Below the pieces are notes generated by a model. That model searched no databases. It saw only the letters and a program-made list of their open reading frames with translations, and was not told the DNA's origin. DNA of 6,963 bases. It comes from CAVZLD01 sp964522605 (GTDB taxonomy: Bacteria > Planctomycetota > Planctomycetia > Pirellulales > Pirellulaceae). Both the position numbers and the translations under genes were made by a program. This document shows positions 1 to 5,284 of the stretch, one piece after another (the stretch's first letter is position 1; the number at the start of each line of letters is the position of its first letter). Location of the stretch: contig CAZFWV010000357.1 of assembly GCA_964522605.1 (NCBI GenBank), positions 1-6,963 on the forward strand. Direction: 5' to 3'.

Positions 1-55
1 ATGCCCCAGCAGGCCGGCGATCTGGGGCATCGCTGCGCTCTGCCACCAGCCACCC
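1..55. repeat. Terminal dispersed repeat, left copy
   Basis: Positions 31-55 are the exact reverse complement of the last 25 bases of the window (6939-6963). Positions 1-30 form an adjoining short palindrome, with ATGCCCCAG at 1-9 pairing with CTGGGGCAT at 22-30. Together they look like one copy of a dispersed, partly palindromic intergenic repeat. The right-hand copy breaks off just where the palindromic part would begin, which fits an assembly ending in a repeat. Confidence 0.75.
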
Positions 56-84
56 ATCTGCCGAGTCAAGTGTGCAGCGAATTC

Positions 85-108
85 TGGCTCGGCAGGAGCC
101 GCGCCTTC
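85..108. repeat. Short dispersed repeat ('EGEAPAEP' type), copy 1
   Basis: The 16 bases TGGCTCGGCAGGAGCC at 85-100 recur exactly at 1659-1674 in the same orientation, and similarity continues for about 8 more bases with two differences. Read on the minus strand, the right-hand copy translates as E-G-E-A-P-A-E-P. I recall that string from many spurious planctomycete protein starts, but this was not checked by a search. Confidence 0.6.
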
Positions 109-370
109 GCGGCCTTGAAGTGCGCACTTGTGATCGTTTCGCAGTGACCAGAACAGAGTGACCAAATGAAATCTCGCCTCTCTTGGGAGTTTTCTCGATC
201 CTGGGGATCTTTCTCTGCCCACCCATGAATTAGCGCTCCTTGTCCCGGGGGTCGGATCTCCGTCTCGGAGGTCGCGCAGTTTATGAGTTGATAGCGTGGA
301 AGAGACTATTACACCCTCCCGCACCGGTCTCGCTGTAGCGCACAAGTCGAGCGACAACGAAGATCGAGAA

Positions 371-459
371 GAGGAACCGCGGATCGAACGGACAAAACGG
401 ATGTCCACGGATCTGTCCGTGCCGATCCGTACCCTCCGTCCAATCCGTGGTTACCTCTC
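371..459. repeat. Long imperfect inverted repeat with ACGGAT units
   Basis: The left half and the reverse complement of the right half align almost without gaps over about 44 bases. Blocks ACGGA, ACGGAT, CACGGA and TCCGTG fall at the same spacing in both. The sequence could form a long imperfect hairpin. It is built from ACGGAT/ATCCGT words typical of dispersed intergenic repeats that I recall from planctomycetes and related phyla. It lies about 170 bp past the stop of the RluA-family gene. I see no adjacent T-run, so I do not call it a terminator. Confidence 0.6.
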
Positions 460-540
460 CTCCTTCGGTCCAAACAGAACGCGATATCCTCTGGAGATCG
501 AGTGAATCCTATCCGTAAACTCCGGGCAAACCAACACTTC

Positions 541-619
541 TGAACTGCACGACCTCCAGAGGGAGAGTAAATCGTGTTCGCAAACGCCTGAAAAACCGAT
601 ACTCATGAACTGCACGACC
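541..619. repeat. Pair of 14-base direct repeats
   Basis: TGAACTGCACGACC occurs at 541-554 and again at 606-619, 65 bases apart in the same orientation. The second copy ends 7 bases from the stop codon of the RluA-family gene. The role is unknown. It may be a remnant of a local duplication or of a repeat's boundary. Confidence 0.5.
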
Positions 620-626
620 ACCTCGG

Positions 627-1247
627 TCAGAATGGAGCCGCCGCCTCGAGGGTCAGGATACCAGCTCGAGTCGGATGCGGGAAACGCAATCGAAAAGCGT
701 GCAAGTACATTCGGTCGGCGGCATCAAAGCCGTAAATCGGATCACCAAGGACCGGGTGACCCAAGGACAGGCAGTGAACTCGCAGTTGATGGGAGCGACC
801 CGTCAGCGGACGGAGCCAGAGTCGCGAGCGATCGGTTTTTCGGTGCAGTGTTCGCCAGCGCGTTTGCGCAGGTCGACCCGCCGCGTGATCGATTCGATAG
901 CGGGGCGGCAAGCCTCCGCAATGTGCACGACCAATCGGCTGATCGATTTGGCCCGAGTCATGTCCAACGCGCCCACTGACCCAGGCGAGATAGCTTTTGC
1001 GGATTTGTCCTGCCGCGAAGTGTCGACCGAGCTCGCTTTGTGTGTGTCGATTCCGAGCGAAGAGGATCAGACCCGAGGTGTCTCGATCCAACCGGTGAAC
1101 GACCAGCAGCTCGCGAAACGTTTCCCGCAGGCGATGGTAAAGACAATCCTGCTTCTCGGCAGTCCGCCCCGGGACCGTCAGCCAACCTGCGGGCTTATCC
1201 ACGGCGATCAAATCGTCGTCTTCGTAGATGACGAGCGGATGGACCAT
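627..1247 (-). CDS. RluA-family RNA pseudouridine synthase
   Basis: The 206-residue product belongs to the RluA family, which isomerises specific uridines in rRNA or tRNA to pseudouridine. The catalytic motif HRLDRDTSGL spans residues 51-60, with D54 as the expected nucleophilic aspartate. The N-terminal segment (about 7-26: IYEDDDLIAVDKPAGW) and the later GRSHQLRVH motif (150-158), followed by GHPVLGDPIYG, are also typical. There is no S4 RNA-binding domain, and the length is close to E. coli RluA (219 residues), so it resembles the short RluA/TruC-like branch. The target uridine cannot be told from sequence alone. Its ATG directly abuts the TAG stop of the FwdD-like gene, with no strong Shine-Dalgarno sequence, which suggests translational coupling. 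No functional link to the redox genes upstream is obvious. Confidence 0.93.
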   Translation of the reverse strand: MVHPLVIYEDDDLIAVDKPAGWLTVPGRTAEKQDCLYHRLRETFRELLVVHRLDRDTSGLILFARNRHTQSELGRHFAAGQIRKSYLAWVSGRVGHDSGQIDQPIGRAHCGGLPPRYRIDHAAGRPAQTRWRTLHRKTDRSRLWLRPLTGRSHQLRVHCLSLGHPVLGDPIYGFDAADRMYLHAFRLRFPHPTRAGILTLEAAAPF

Positions 1248-1589
1248 CTACAAGGCTTCAAGTCGGACGTCGAGCCCTTTGCTTGTCGGCATACCCGACC
1301 CGTGCGTATCCGCTCCCATCAGTCGACTGGACAGATCTCCGTAGGCAAGGAACAGGATTCCCTCGGGCAATTCGCCGATCGCCGCCGGCCTGATTGCGAT
1401 CTCGATTTGTCCGTGTTCGCTGCGGACTCGGACGCGGTCTCCTTCCGCTAGACCCAGACGCTGCATATCCGAAGGACACATCTGCAGGACATTGATTTCG
1501 GATTGGTAGGATTCGCCGAATTTTCCTTCGCTAATACCGCAGCCCTGTTTGCTTGTGCGACCCGGGATCAGAATGAATTCGTGTGGCAT
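1248..1589 (-). CDS. FwdD/FmdD-like molybdopterin-dinucleotide-binding protein
   Basis: This 113-residue protein resembles the small D subunit of formylmethanofuran dehydrogenase (FwdD/FmdD) and the C-terminal molybdopterin-dinucleotide-binding domain of the DMSO-reductase superfamily. Features seen are the start FILIPGRTSKQG (5-16), the stretch CPSDMQRLGLAEGDRVRVRS (38-57) with the usual Gly-Asp turn, LPEGILFLAYG (74-84), and the terminal DTHGSGMPTSKGLDV (94-108), which closely matches my memory of archaeal FwdD. In known enzymes this fold contacts the pterin dinucleotide; alone it has no catalytic metal site. It follows the AOR gene, suggesting a role as a partner or cofactor-handling subunit, but that is inference. 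An open frame extends upstream to 1691; I chose the ATG at 1589 because the extra 34 residues are repeat-derived (E-G-E-A-P-A-E-P) and the homologous part begins at this Met. The Shine-Dalgarno sequence is weak. Confidence 0.85.
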   Translation of the reverse strand: MPHEFILIPGRTSKQGCGISEGKFGESYQSEINVLQMCPSDMQRLGLAEGDRVRVRSEHGQIEIAIRPAAIGELPEGILFLAYGDLSSRLMGADTHGSGMPTSKGLDVRLEAL

Positions 1590-1658
1590 CTTTGGTTCTC
1601 GAGTCAATCGACATGGGTTTTTCGGAGGGGGCCGGAATTCATCGCGTCGGTGCGTCAG

Positions 1659-1682
1659 TGGCTCGGCAGGAGCCTCGCCCTC
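1659..1682. repeat. Short dispersed repeat ('EGEAPAEP' type), copy 2
   Basis: This is the second copy of the repeat at 85-108, sharing 16 exact bases (1659-1674). It lies inside the 172-base gap between the AOR stop and the FwdD-like start. In the minus-strand frame it adds a false N-terminal extension (REGEAPAEP) to the downstream gene. Confidence 0.65.
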
Positions 1683-1761
1683 CCGAATCAAAGTGTTGAA
1701 ATGGCTTTCAGATCCCGGCTCCTGGTGGAAGTTCCTTGGAAGTCCAGTGCAGCCGATGGTT

Positions 1762-3690
1762 TCACTCTTCAGGCAGGGCGTTGGGCTCCGCCATCACCAA
1801 ACCCAGACGTTCCAACTCGGATTCAGGAATCCAGCCGTCCAACGACCAGTTTCGCTGCAGATTGTACTTCTGAACCAGGTCACGCAGGGTGTCTTCCGTC
1901 AGGAGAGCTGAAGGATCGTCCAAGGGCGCCGCATTCAGAAATCGCTCGGGCAAGGTATCTTCCGACGGTGTCCATCCCGCTTGGATGTTAAACCATTTTC
2001 GCGCGTTGACAATCCGTTGAGCGGTCATTCTGAGTTCGTCGGGGGTTACGTCCCAGCCGGTGATCATGCTGAGGACGGATGCCGCTTCTTCGTAGAGGTT
2101 ACCGATCGCAGCACGGAGGAACTTGCACAAGATCAAGGAATCCAGCAGGGCAGCCTGATCTTCCGATTCGATCGCCAGCGGTACACACCGATCGTCGGCT
2201 CGGCGACGGTCGACTCGCAGCGAGAAGTCCGCTTCGTAGGCGCCGCTTCGATTATGGTCTGCTCCGCGCGCGGCGACTGCTATTCCCAGAGCGAGTGTCT
2301 GCAAGCTGCGTGGTTCATAGCCGGGCATTTCCAGGCCCTTGATTTGTGGCGCGCACGCGAGAGCATCTGGACCGAGACGTTGTGCTAAGCGGCGACTTCC
2401 CTCCGCTAAATCTTCACCAAGGTTCTGCCGGACGGCAATCATCTGAATCGCCTGGTGAAGCGCATCACCGCGACCGAATCGCAGCCAGGGCGCATCAATC
2501 CAGCCTCGCTGTGCACATTCCATGGCAAAAGCCACGGTACCGCCCGTGCTGATTGTGTCGAGTCCAAGTTCATCGCAGAGTTGCGTCGCCTCCAGAATCG
2601 CGGATGAATCATCGATTCCGCACAGGGAGCCAAGGGCAAACAGACTCTCATATTCCAGACGCACGCTCTGCACTGCGGATGGTGGAAACGTTGTTTCTTC
2701 GACAAGAAATCGAGCGACCAGCGGGAGCGACGTTTCAGCGGGTGGGGGAGCGCCCCGTGGGGTTGCGGCCCTGCCGCTCTGGGCCTGGTGGGGAAGTTCA
2801 TATCGATGTTCACAGCCGATATTACATGCGGCGCACGACTGGCGGATCTTGCCGTGCGATTTCGACAACGTTTCCGCAGCGATGCGTTCCGCGCCGTCGA
2901 AGCTGGCCAACTGGAAGTTCCGGGTGGGAAGCGTTTTGAGGCGATTGAACGCCAGCAGATTCGCGGCCGTTCCCAGCTCACGATACTTCGCGGTGGACGA
3001 CCCACGCGCCCGCGTCGCCAACTGCCTGGCGTACGTCGACAATGCGGTGGGATTGAAAGGGCGACAGACATTGCGCCCGCGAACGGCAATGGCCTTGATG
3101 TTTTTTGCTCCCAGAACGGCGCCGAGTCCGCCGCGCCCCGCGTGACGTCCGGCGTGCGAAATGGAGGCGAATCGCACGCGGTGTTCGCCCGCAGGTCCGA
3201 TGACGGCGGTTTGAAAGTCGGGGCCGAGCTGTTGTCGAAGCCTGTCCTCCGTCTGCGAGACGGTGAGTCCCCAAAGGTCGTCGGCCGACTGCAAACGCAC
3301 ATGGGAGGCGTCGATCACGAGAGTCGAAGGTGCGCGGGCTCGCCCCGTGATCAGAATCGCATCGTGGCCCGTTCCTTTACCTGCCAAGGCAAAACTGCTG
3401 CTGGCCAACGAATCGTTATAGCGGTCCGTCAGCGGACTCTTTCCCACCACGGCGAACTTGGCCGACGTGGTCAATGGGCTGCCCACCAGCGGACTAAAAA
3501 CAAACGCCAGCATCGATTCGGCGCTGAGAGGATCGACGTCGGCCTGGTTCGCTTGGAGCAACAGGTAAATCCCCAGCCCGGTACCACCGAGATACTTTCG
3601 CAAGACGTGCTCCGAGAGCTCGATCACGCGGTGCTGATCGCGTGAAAGATCAATCTGGAGGTACTGTCCGTGATAGCCCGGCACATTCAC
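1762..3690 (-). CDS. Tungsten/molybdenum aldehyde:ferredoxin oxidoreductase (AOR family)
   Basis: The 642-residue product belongs to the AOR family: cytoplasmic enzymes with a bis-pyranopterin tungsten (or molybdenum) centre and one 4Fe-4S cluster, oxidising aldehydes to acids with ferredoxin-type acceptors. The N-terminal pterin-binding domain spans about 1-205, with KYLGGTGLG (32-40), SSSFALAGKGTG (97-108) and GGLGAVLGAKNIKAIAVRG (187-205). Cluster ligands are C286, C289 and C293 (CAACNIGC) plus C522 near the C-terminus (LILCKF). E346 in LEYESLFALG and H479 in ARGADHNRSGAYE match the conserved active-site Glu and His of Pyrococcus AOR. The start is GTG, preceded by GAGGAA (3701-3706) at a 10-base spacing. 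Residues about 304-344 are unusual: their DNA is a copy of a dispersed repeat also at 4140-4259, lying between the cluster motif and E346. The physiological substrate cannot be deduced. Confidence 0.93.
   Translation of the reverse strand: MNVPGYHGQYLQIDLSRDQHRVIELSEHVLRKYLGGTGLGIYLLLQANQADVDPLSAESMLAFVFSPLVGSPLTTSAKFAVVGKSPLTDRYNDSLASSSFALAGKGTGHDAILITGRARAPSTLVIDASHVRLQSADDLWGLTVSQTEDRLRQQLGPDFQTAVIGPAGEHRVRFASISHAGRHAGRGGLGAVLGAKNIKAIAVRGRNVCRPFNPTALSTYARQLATRARGSSTAKYRELGTAANLLAFNRLKTLPTRNFQLASFDGAERIAAETLSKSHGKIRQSCAACNIGCEHRYELPHQAQSGRAATPRGAPPPAETSLPLVARFLVEETTFPPSAVQSVRLEYESLFALGSLCGIDDSSAILEATQLCDELGLDTISTGGTVAFAMECAQRGWIDAPWLRFGRGDALHQAIQMIAVRQNLGEDLAEGSRRLAQRLGPDALACAPQIKGLEMPGYEPRSLQTLALGIAVAARGADHNRSGAYEADFSLRVDRRRADDRCVPLAIESEDQAALLDSLILCKFLRAAIGNLYEEAASVLSMITGWDVTPDELRMTAQRIVNARKWFNIQAGWTPSEDTLPERFLNAAPLDDPSALLTEDTLRDLVQKYNLQRNWSLDGWIPESELERLGLVMAEPNALPEE
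2661..2780 (-). repeat. Dispersed repeat copy A, inside the AOR gene
   Basis: About 120 bases align to 4140-4259 in the same orientation. The first 59 positions align without a gap, with 45 identities by hand count, including a 16-base exact run AAGAAATCGAGCGACC minus a few flanking changes. The remainder aligns with one single-base gap near 2737 and shares GCGGCCCTGCCGC. Similarity stops at both edges. It encodes AOR residues about 304-344 (S-G-R-A-A-T-P-R-G-A ... V-A-R-F-L-V-E-E-T-T-F) and keeps the frame, since 120 is a multiple of three. Confidence 0.85.
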
Positions 3691-3768
3691 GTTTCAGAGA
3701 TTCCTCGTCGAAGTTGTTCTTGCATCCTCTCCTAGCCCCCGCGCAGAAATAAGTTGAACAGCTGATCG

Positions 3769-3824
3769 TAGGACGGATTGGCAACCCGTCCCCTTTTTTC
3801 CGGACGGATTGCCAATCCGTCCTA
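3769..3824. repeat. Near-perfect 23-base inverted repeat, hairpin between moaD-like and AOR genes
   Basis: Arms at 3769-3791 and 3802-3824 are reverse complements with one mismatch, separated by a 10-base loop containing six T. Each arm is itself nearly palindromic (GGACGGATT GGC AATCCGTCC). The same sequence translates as TDWQSV or LPIRPTI, strings I recall from spurious planctomycete proteins, which marks it as a dispersed element. It lies 35 bases past the moaD-like stop and about 80 bases before the AOR start. In the minus-strand transcript it would form a strong hairpin but is not followed by a T-run, so an RNA-stability or attenuation effect is more plausible than simple intrinsic termination. 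Confidence 0.85.
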
Positions 3825-3858
3825 CTGGAAATTGCCCAGGCTACTTTGCGCGGAAGCT

Positions 3859-4134
3859 TTAGCCCCCGATGTCGGCCGACAGGATGAGGATCGACTGACC
3901 GGGCGACACCGGCGTGTCTGGGTCCGTGACAAACTGCTCTCCGTCCAGACTTGCAAGATACCCGGGGCGAAGCTGCCCGTGTTCCAGGCAATCGCCGACC
4001 AGGACCGGGTATTGACGTTCCAGACGAAGTAGGACTTCGGACAGTCGCAGTGAATCCTCGTCCGTTTCCAGCTCGCAGCACGAAGTCCCTGCTCGTTGAC
4101 GTACGATCCCGTAGAACTCAACACGAACGTGCAT
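3859..4134 (-). CDS. MoaD/ThiS-family sulfur carrier protein
   Basis: The 91-residue product has the beta-grasp pattern of MoaD/ThiS proteins. It starts MHVRVEFYGIVRQRAG, has a central helix region (about 29-42: LRLSEVLLRLERQY), the late strand-turn segment TPVSPGQSILIL (74-85), and ends in the diagnostic Gly-Gly. In this family the C-terminal glycine is adenylated by a MoeB/ThiF-type enzyme and thiocarboxylated, then donates sulfur to molybdopterin (MoaD) or thiazole (ThiS). Placement directly before an AOR gene favours a role in the AOR's tungstopterin cofactor, although no MoaE- or MoeB-like gene is present here. The start is ATG, with a possible AAGG 9-10 bases upstream that falls within the dispersed repeat filling the upstream gap. 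The 168-base gap to AOR contains a strong hairpin. Confidence 0.88.
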   Translation of the reverse strand: MHVRVEFYGIVRQRAGTSCCELETDEDSLRLSEVLLRLERQYPVLVGDCLEHGQLRPGYLASLDGEQFVTDPDTPVSPGQSILILSADIGG

Positions 4135-4139
4135 CGATC

Positions 4140-4259
4140 ACACGCCTTGCACTGCCAAGGGCCAAAATGTTGTTCTCTCGGCAAGAAATCGAGCGACCGA
4201 CGGAAGCGCCCTTTCGCGGGTGCGGTAGCACCCCGTTGGGTCGCGGCCCTGCCGCCTTG
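4140..4259 (-). repeat. Dispersed repeat copy B, filling the DUF1080-moaD gap
   Basis: This copy matches 2661-2780 inside the AOR gene, including GAAATCGAGCGACC and GCGGCCCTGCCGC. It occupies almost the whole space between the DUF1080 stop (4265) and the moaD-like start (4134), leaving 5 bases on each side. Relative to copy A it lacks one base, so it has no single continuous frame equivalent to that used in AOR. It also carries the AAGG that could serve as the moaD-like ribosome binding site. Confidence 0.82.
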
Positions 4260-4264
4260 CGATC

Positions 4265-5254
4265 TCATGATTCCGAAACGGGAACGACCCAAATGTTGCG
4301 GTATCGCACTGGGCAACCGTGGTCCTGCAGGTACACGGGGCCTGGCTCAGGGCCCGGTCCGAGTGGTGCCGCAGTCGTCGACTTGGGCAACTCCACGTTT
4401 TCATGGATCAGGATCCCGTTGTGCCGAACAGTCATGCGTGGATTCTGGAGCAGTTGGCCCTGTTCGTCGTACTTCGCTGCGACAAAGTCGATGTCGTACG
4501 TCTGCCAGGAAAGCGGGGGAAGGCACATGTTGATCGACGGGGCTCGAATTGAGTAAATCCCGCCACATTCATTGTCTTGGCCGTCGAGGCCGAAAGAGTC
4601 AAGCATCTGGACCTCGTAGCGACCTTGCAGGTAGACTCCGCTGTTTCCTCGGGCCTGACCGCGGTCGAGTGGCTGATAAGGCAGGCGGAATTCGATGTGC
4701 AACTTGTGACTTTGTAGCTTGAGTTTGCTGGTCGTTCCTTGTTCCAGCAGGCCCTCCTCGGTGCGACGGCCGTTATCCCACGAATCAACGTTGCTGCCAT
4801 CGAATAGAACGACAGCCTCCGGTGGTGGAGTCATCTCAAGCGTGGGGCTTTTCCGTTCCACGCGTTGCCATGTGCCGACCGGGTTTCCGCTTGCGTCTCG
4901 GACCTCCATCTGTCCGTCTCGGATCAGCGCCGAGGCGCCTTCCCCTTCGATCAGCACTCCTTCCTCGGTCCGCTTTCCATCCGCACGGTAGGGTCCTTTT
5001 CCATTCCACCCAGCTCCCGGCAGCCCACCCCAGAAGGCGACGGCCTGAAAGCGACCTTCACCGAGTGCGATCACTTGATTTGCCGCTTGACGAATCTCAC
5101 CATCAAAGTTGACCGTACCTGCGTACTCACCTTGGATCGCGAAATCGGGATCGGCCTTCGAAGGATCGGTATAGACGGGACCAGCGGCAAACAATCGAAC
5201 CGCCAGGCACACGGCGAAAAAGCCACTCAACATTCTGGGGTCTGATTTGAACAT
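4265..5254 (-). CDS. Secreted DUF1080 (3-keto-disaccharide hydrolase-like) protein
   Basis: The 329-residue product has an N-terminal hydrophobic segment (about 9-24: LSGFFAVCLAVRLFAA) that looks like a Sec signal peptide, so it should be exported. The C-terminal DUF1080 domain (about 147-325) begins with VVLFDGSNVDSW and includes GNSGVYLQGRYEVQMLDSFG (203-222) and SWQTYDIDFVAAKYD (249-263), all typical of this concanavalin-like beta-sandwich family. Some members hydrolyse 3-keto-glycosides. Residues about 36-135 form a separate beta-rich segment with FWGGLPGAGWNGKGPY (74-89), which I recall as a common companion of DUF1080. The start is supported by GAGGAGAGG at 5261-5269, 6 bases before the ATG; the Met at residue 8 is an alternative. 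It follows yceH by 30 bases. Its exported sugar-related role has no visible link to the redox genes downstream. Confidence 0.9.
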   Translation of the reverse strand: MFKSDPRMLSGFFAVCLAVRLFAAGPVYTDPSKADPDFAIQGEYAGTVNFDGEIRQAANQVIALGEGRFQAVAFWGGLPGAGWNGKGPYRADGKRTEEGVLIEGEGASALIRDGQMEVRDASGNPVGTWQRVERKSPTLEMTPPPEAVVLFDGSNVDSWDNGRRTEEGLLEQGTTSKLKLQSHKLHIEFRLPYQPLDRGQARGNSGVYLQGRYEVQMLDSFGLDGQDNECGGIYSIRAPSINMCLPPLSWQTYDIDFVAAKYDEQGQLLQNPRMTVRHNGILIHENVELPKSTTAAPLGPGPEPGPVYLQDHGCPVRYRNIWVVPVSES

Positions 5255-5260
5255 CTTGCG

Positions 5261-5269
5261 CCTCTCCTC
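5261..5269 (-). promoter_or_regulatory. Strong Shine-Dalgarno site of the DUF1080 gene
   Basis: On the minus strand this reads GAGGAGAGG, ending 6 bases before the ATG at 5254. It is the best ribosome binding site in the window and supports that start over the internal Met at residue 8. Confidence 0.65.
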
Positions 5270-5284
5270 GATCCGGTTTTGATT

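Larger units (their letters stand above)
1..626. other. Gene-free, repeat-rich left end
   Basis: I see no convincing gene on either strand here. The only open frame of note (296-505, plus strand) runs through an imperfect inverted repeat and resembles no protein I know. The stretch holds a terminal repeat (1-55), a copy of an 'EGEAPAEP'-type repeat (85-108), a perfect 12-base palindrome AAGTGCGCACTT (118-129), a long imperfect inverted repeat (371-459) and two copies of TGAACTGCACGACC (541-554 and 606-619). It lies downstream of the RluA-family gene, so it is the 3' side of the minus-strand gene run. I found no clear hairpin-plus-T-run terminator. Confidence 0.6.

Noticed and set aside
296..505. 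69-residue open frame on the plus strand
   Set aside because: It runs through the imperfect inverted repeat at 371-459, so it is most likely repeat sequence read by chance.
675..1451. 258-residue open frame on the plus strand
   Set aside because: It lies antisense to the RluA-family and FwdD-like genes, both of which have clear family motifs; its translation resembles nothing I recognise.
2439..3302. 287-residue open frame on the minus strand
   Set aside because: It overlaps the AOR gene in another frame on the same strand; AOR carries all the family motifs, this frame none.
2788..3645. 285-residue open frame on the plus strand
   Set aside because: It is antisense to the well-supported AOR gene and is rich in Arg, as expected of a shadow frame in GC-rich coding DNA.
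3769..3824. Hairpin as an intrinsic terminator for the moaD-like gene
   Set aside because: No T-run follows the stem on the minus strand; the T-run seen is in the loop and on the plus strand.
3822..4316. 164-residue open frame on the minus strand across the moaD-like gene
   Set aside because: It spans the hairpin and repeat copy B and overlaps the MoaD-like frame, which has the family pattern and Gly-Gly end.
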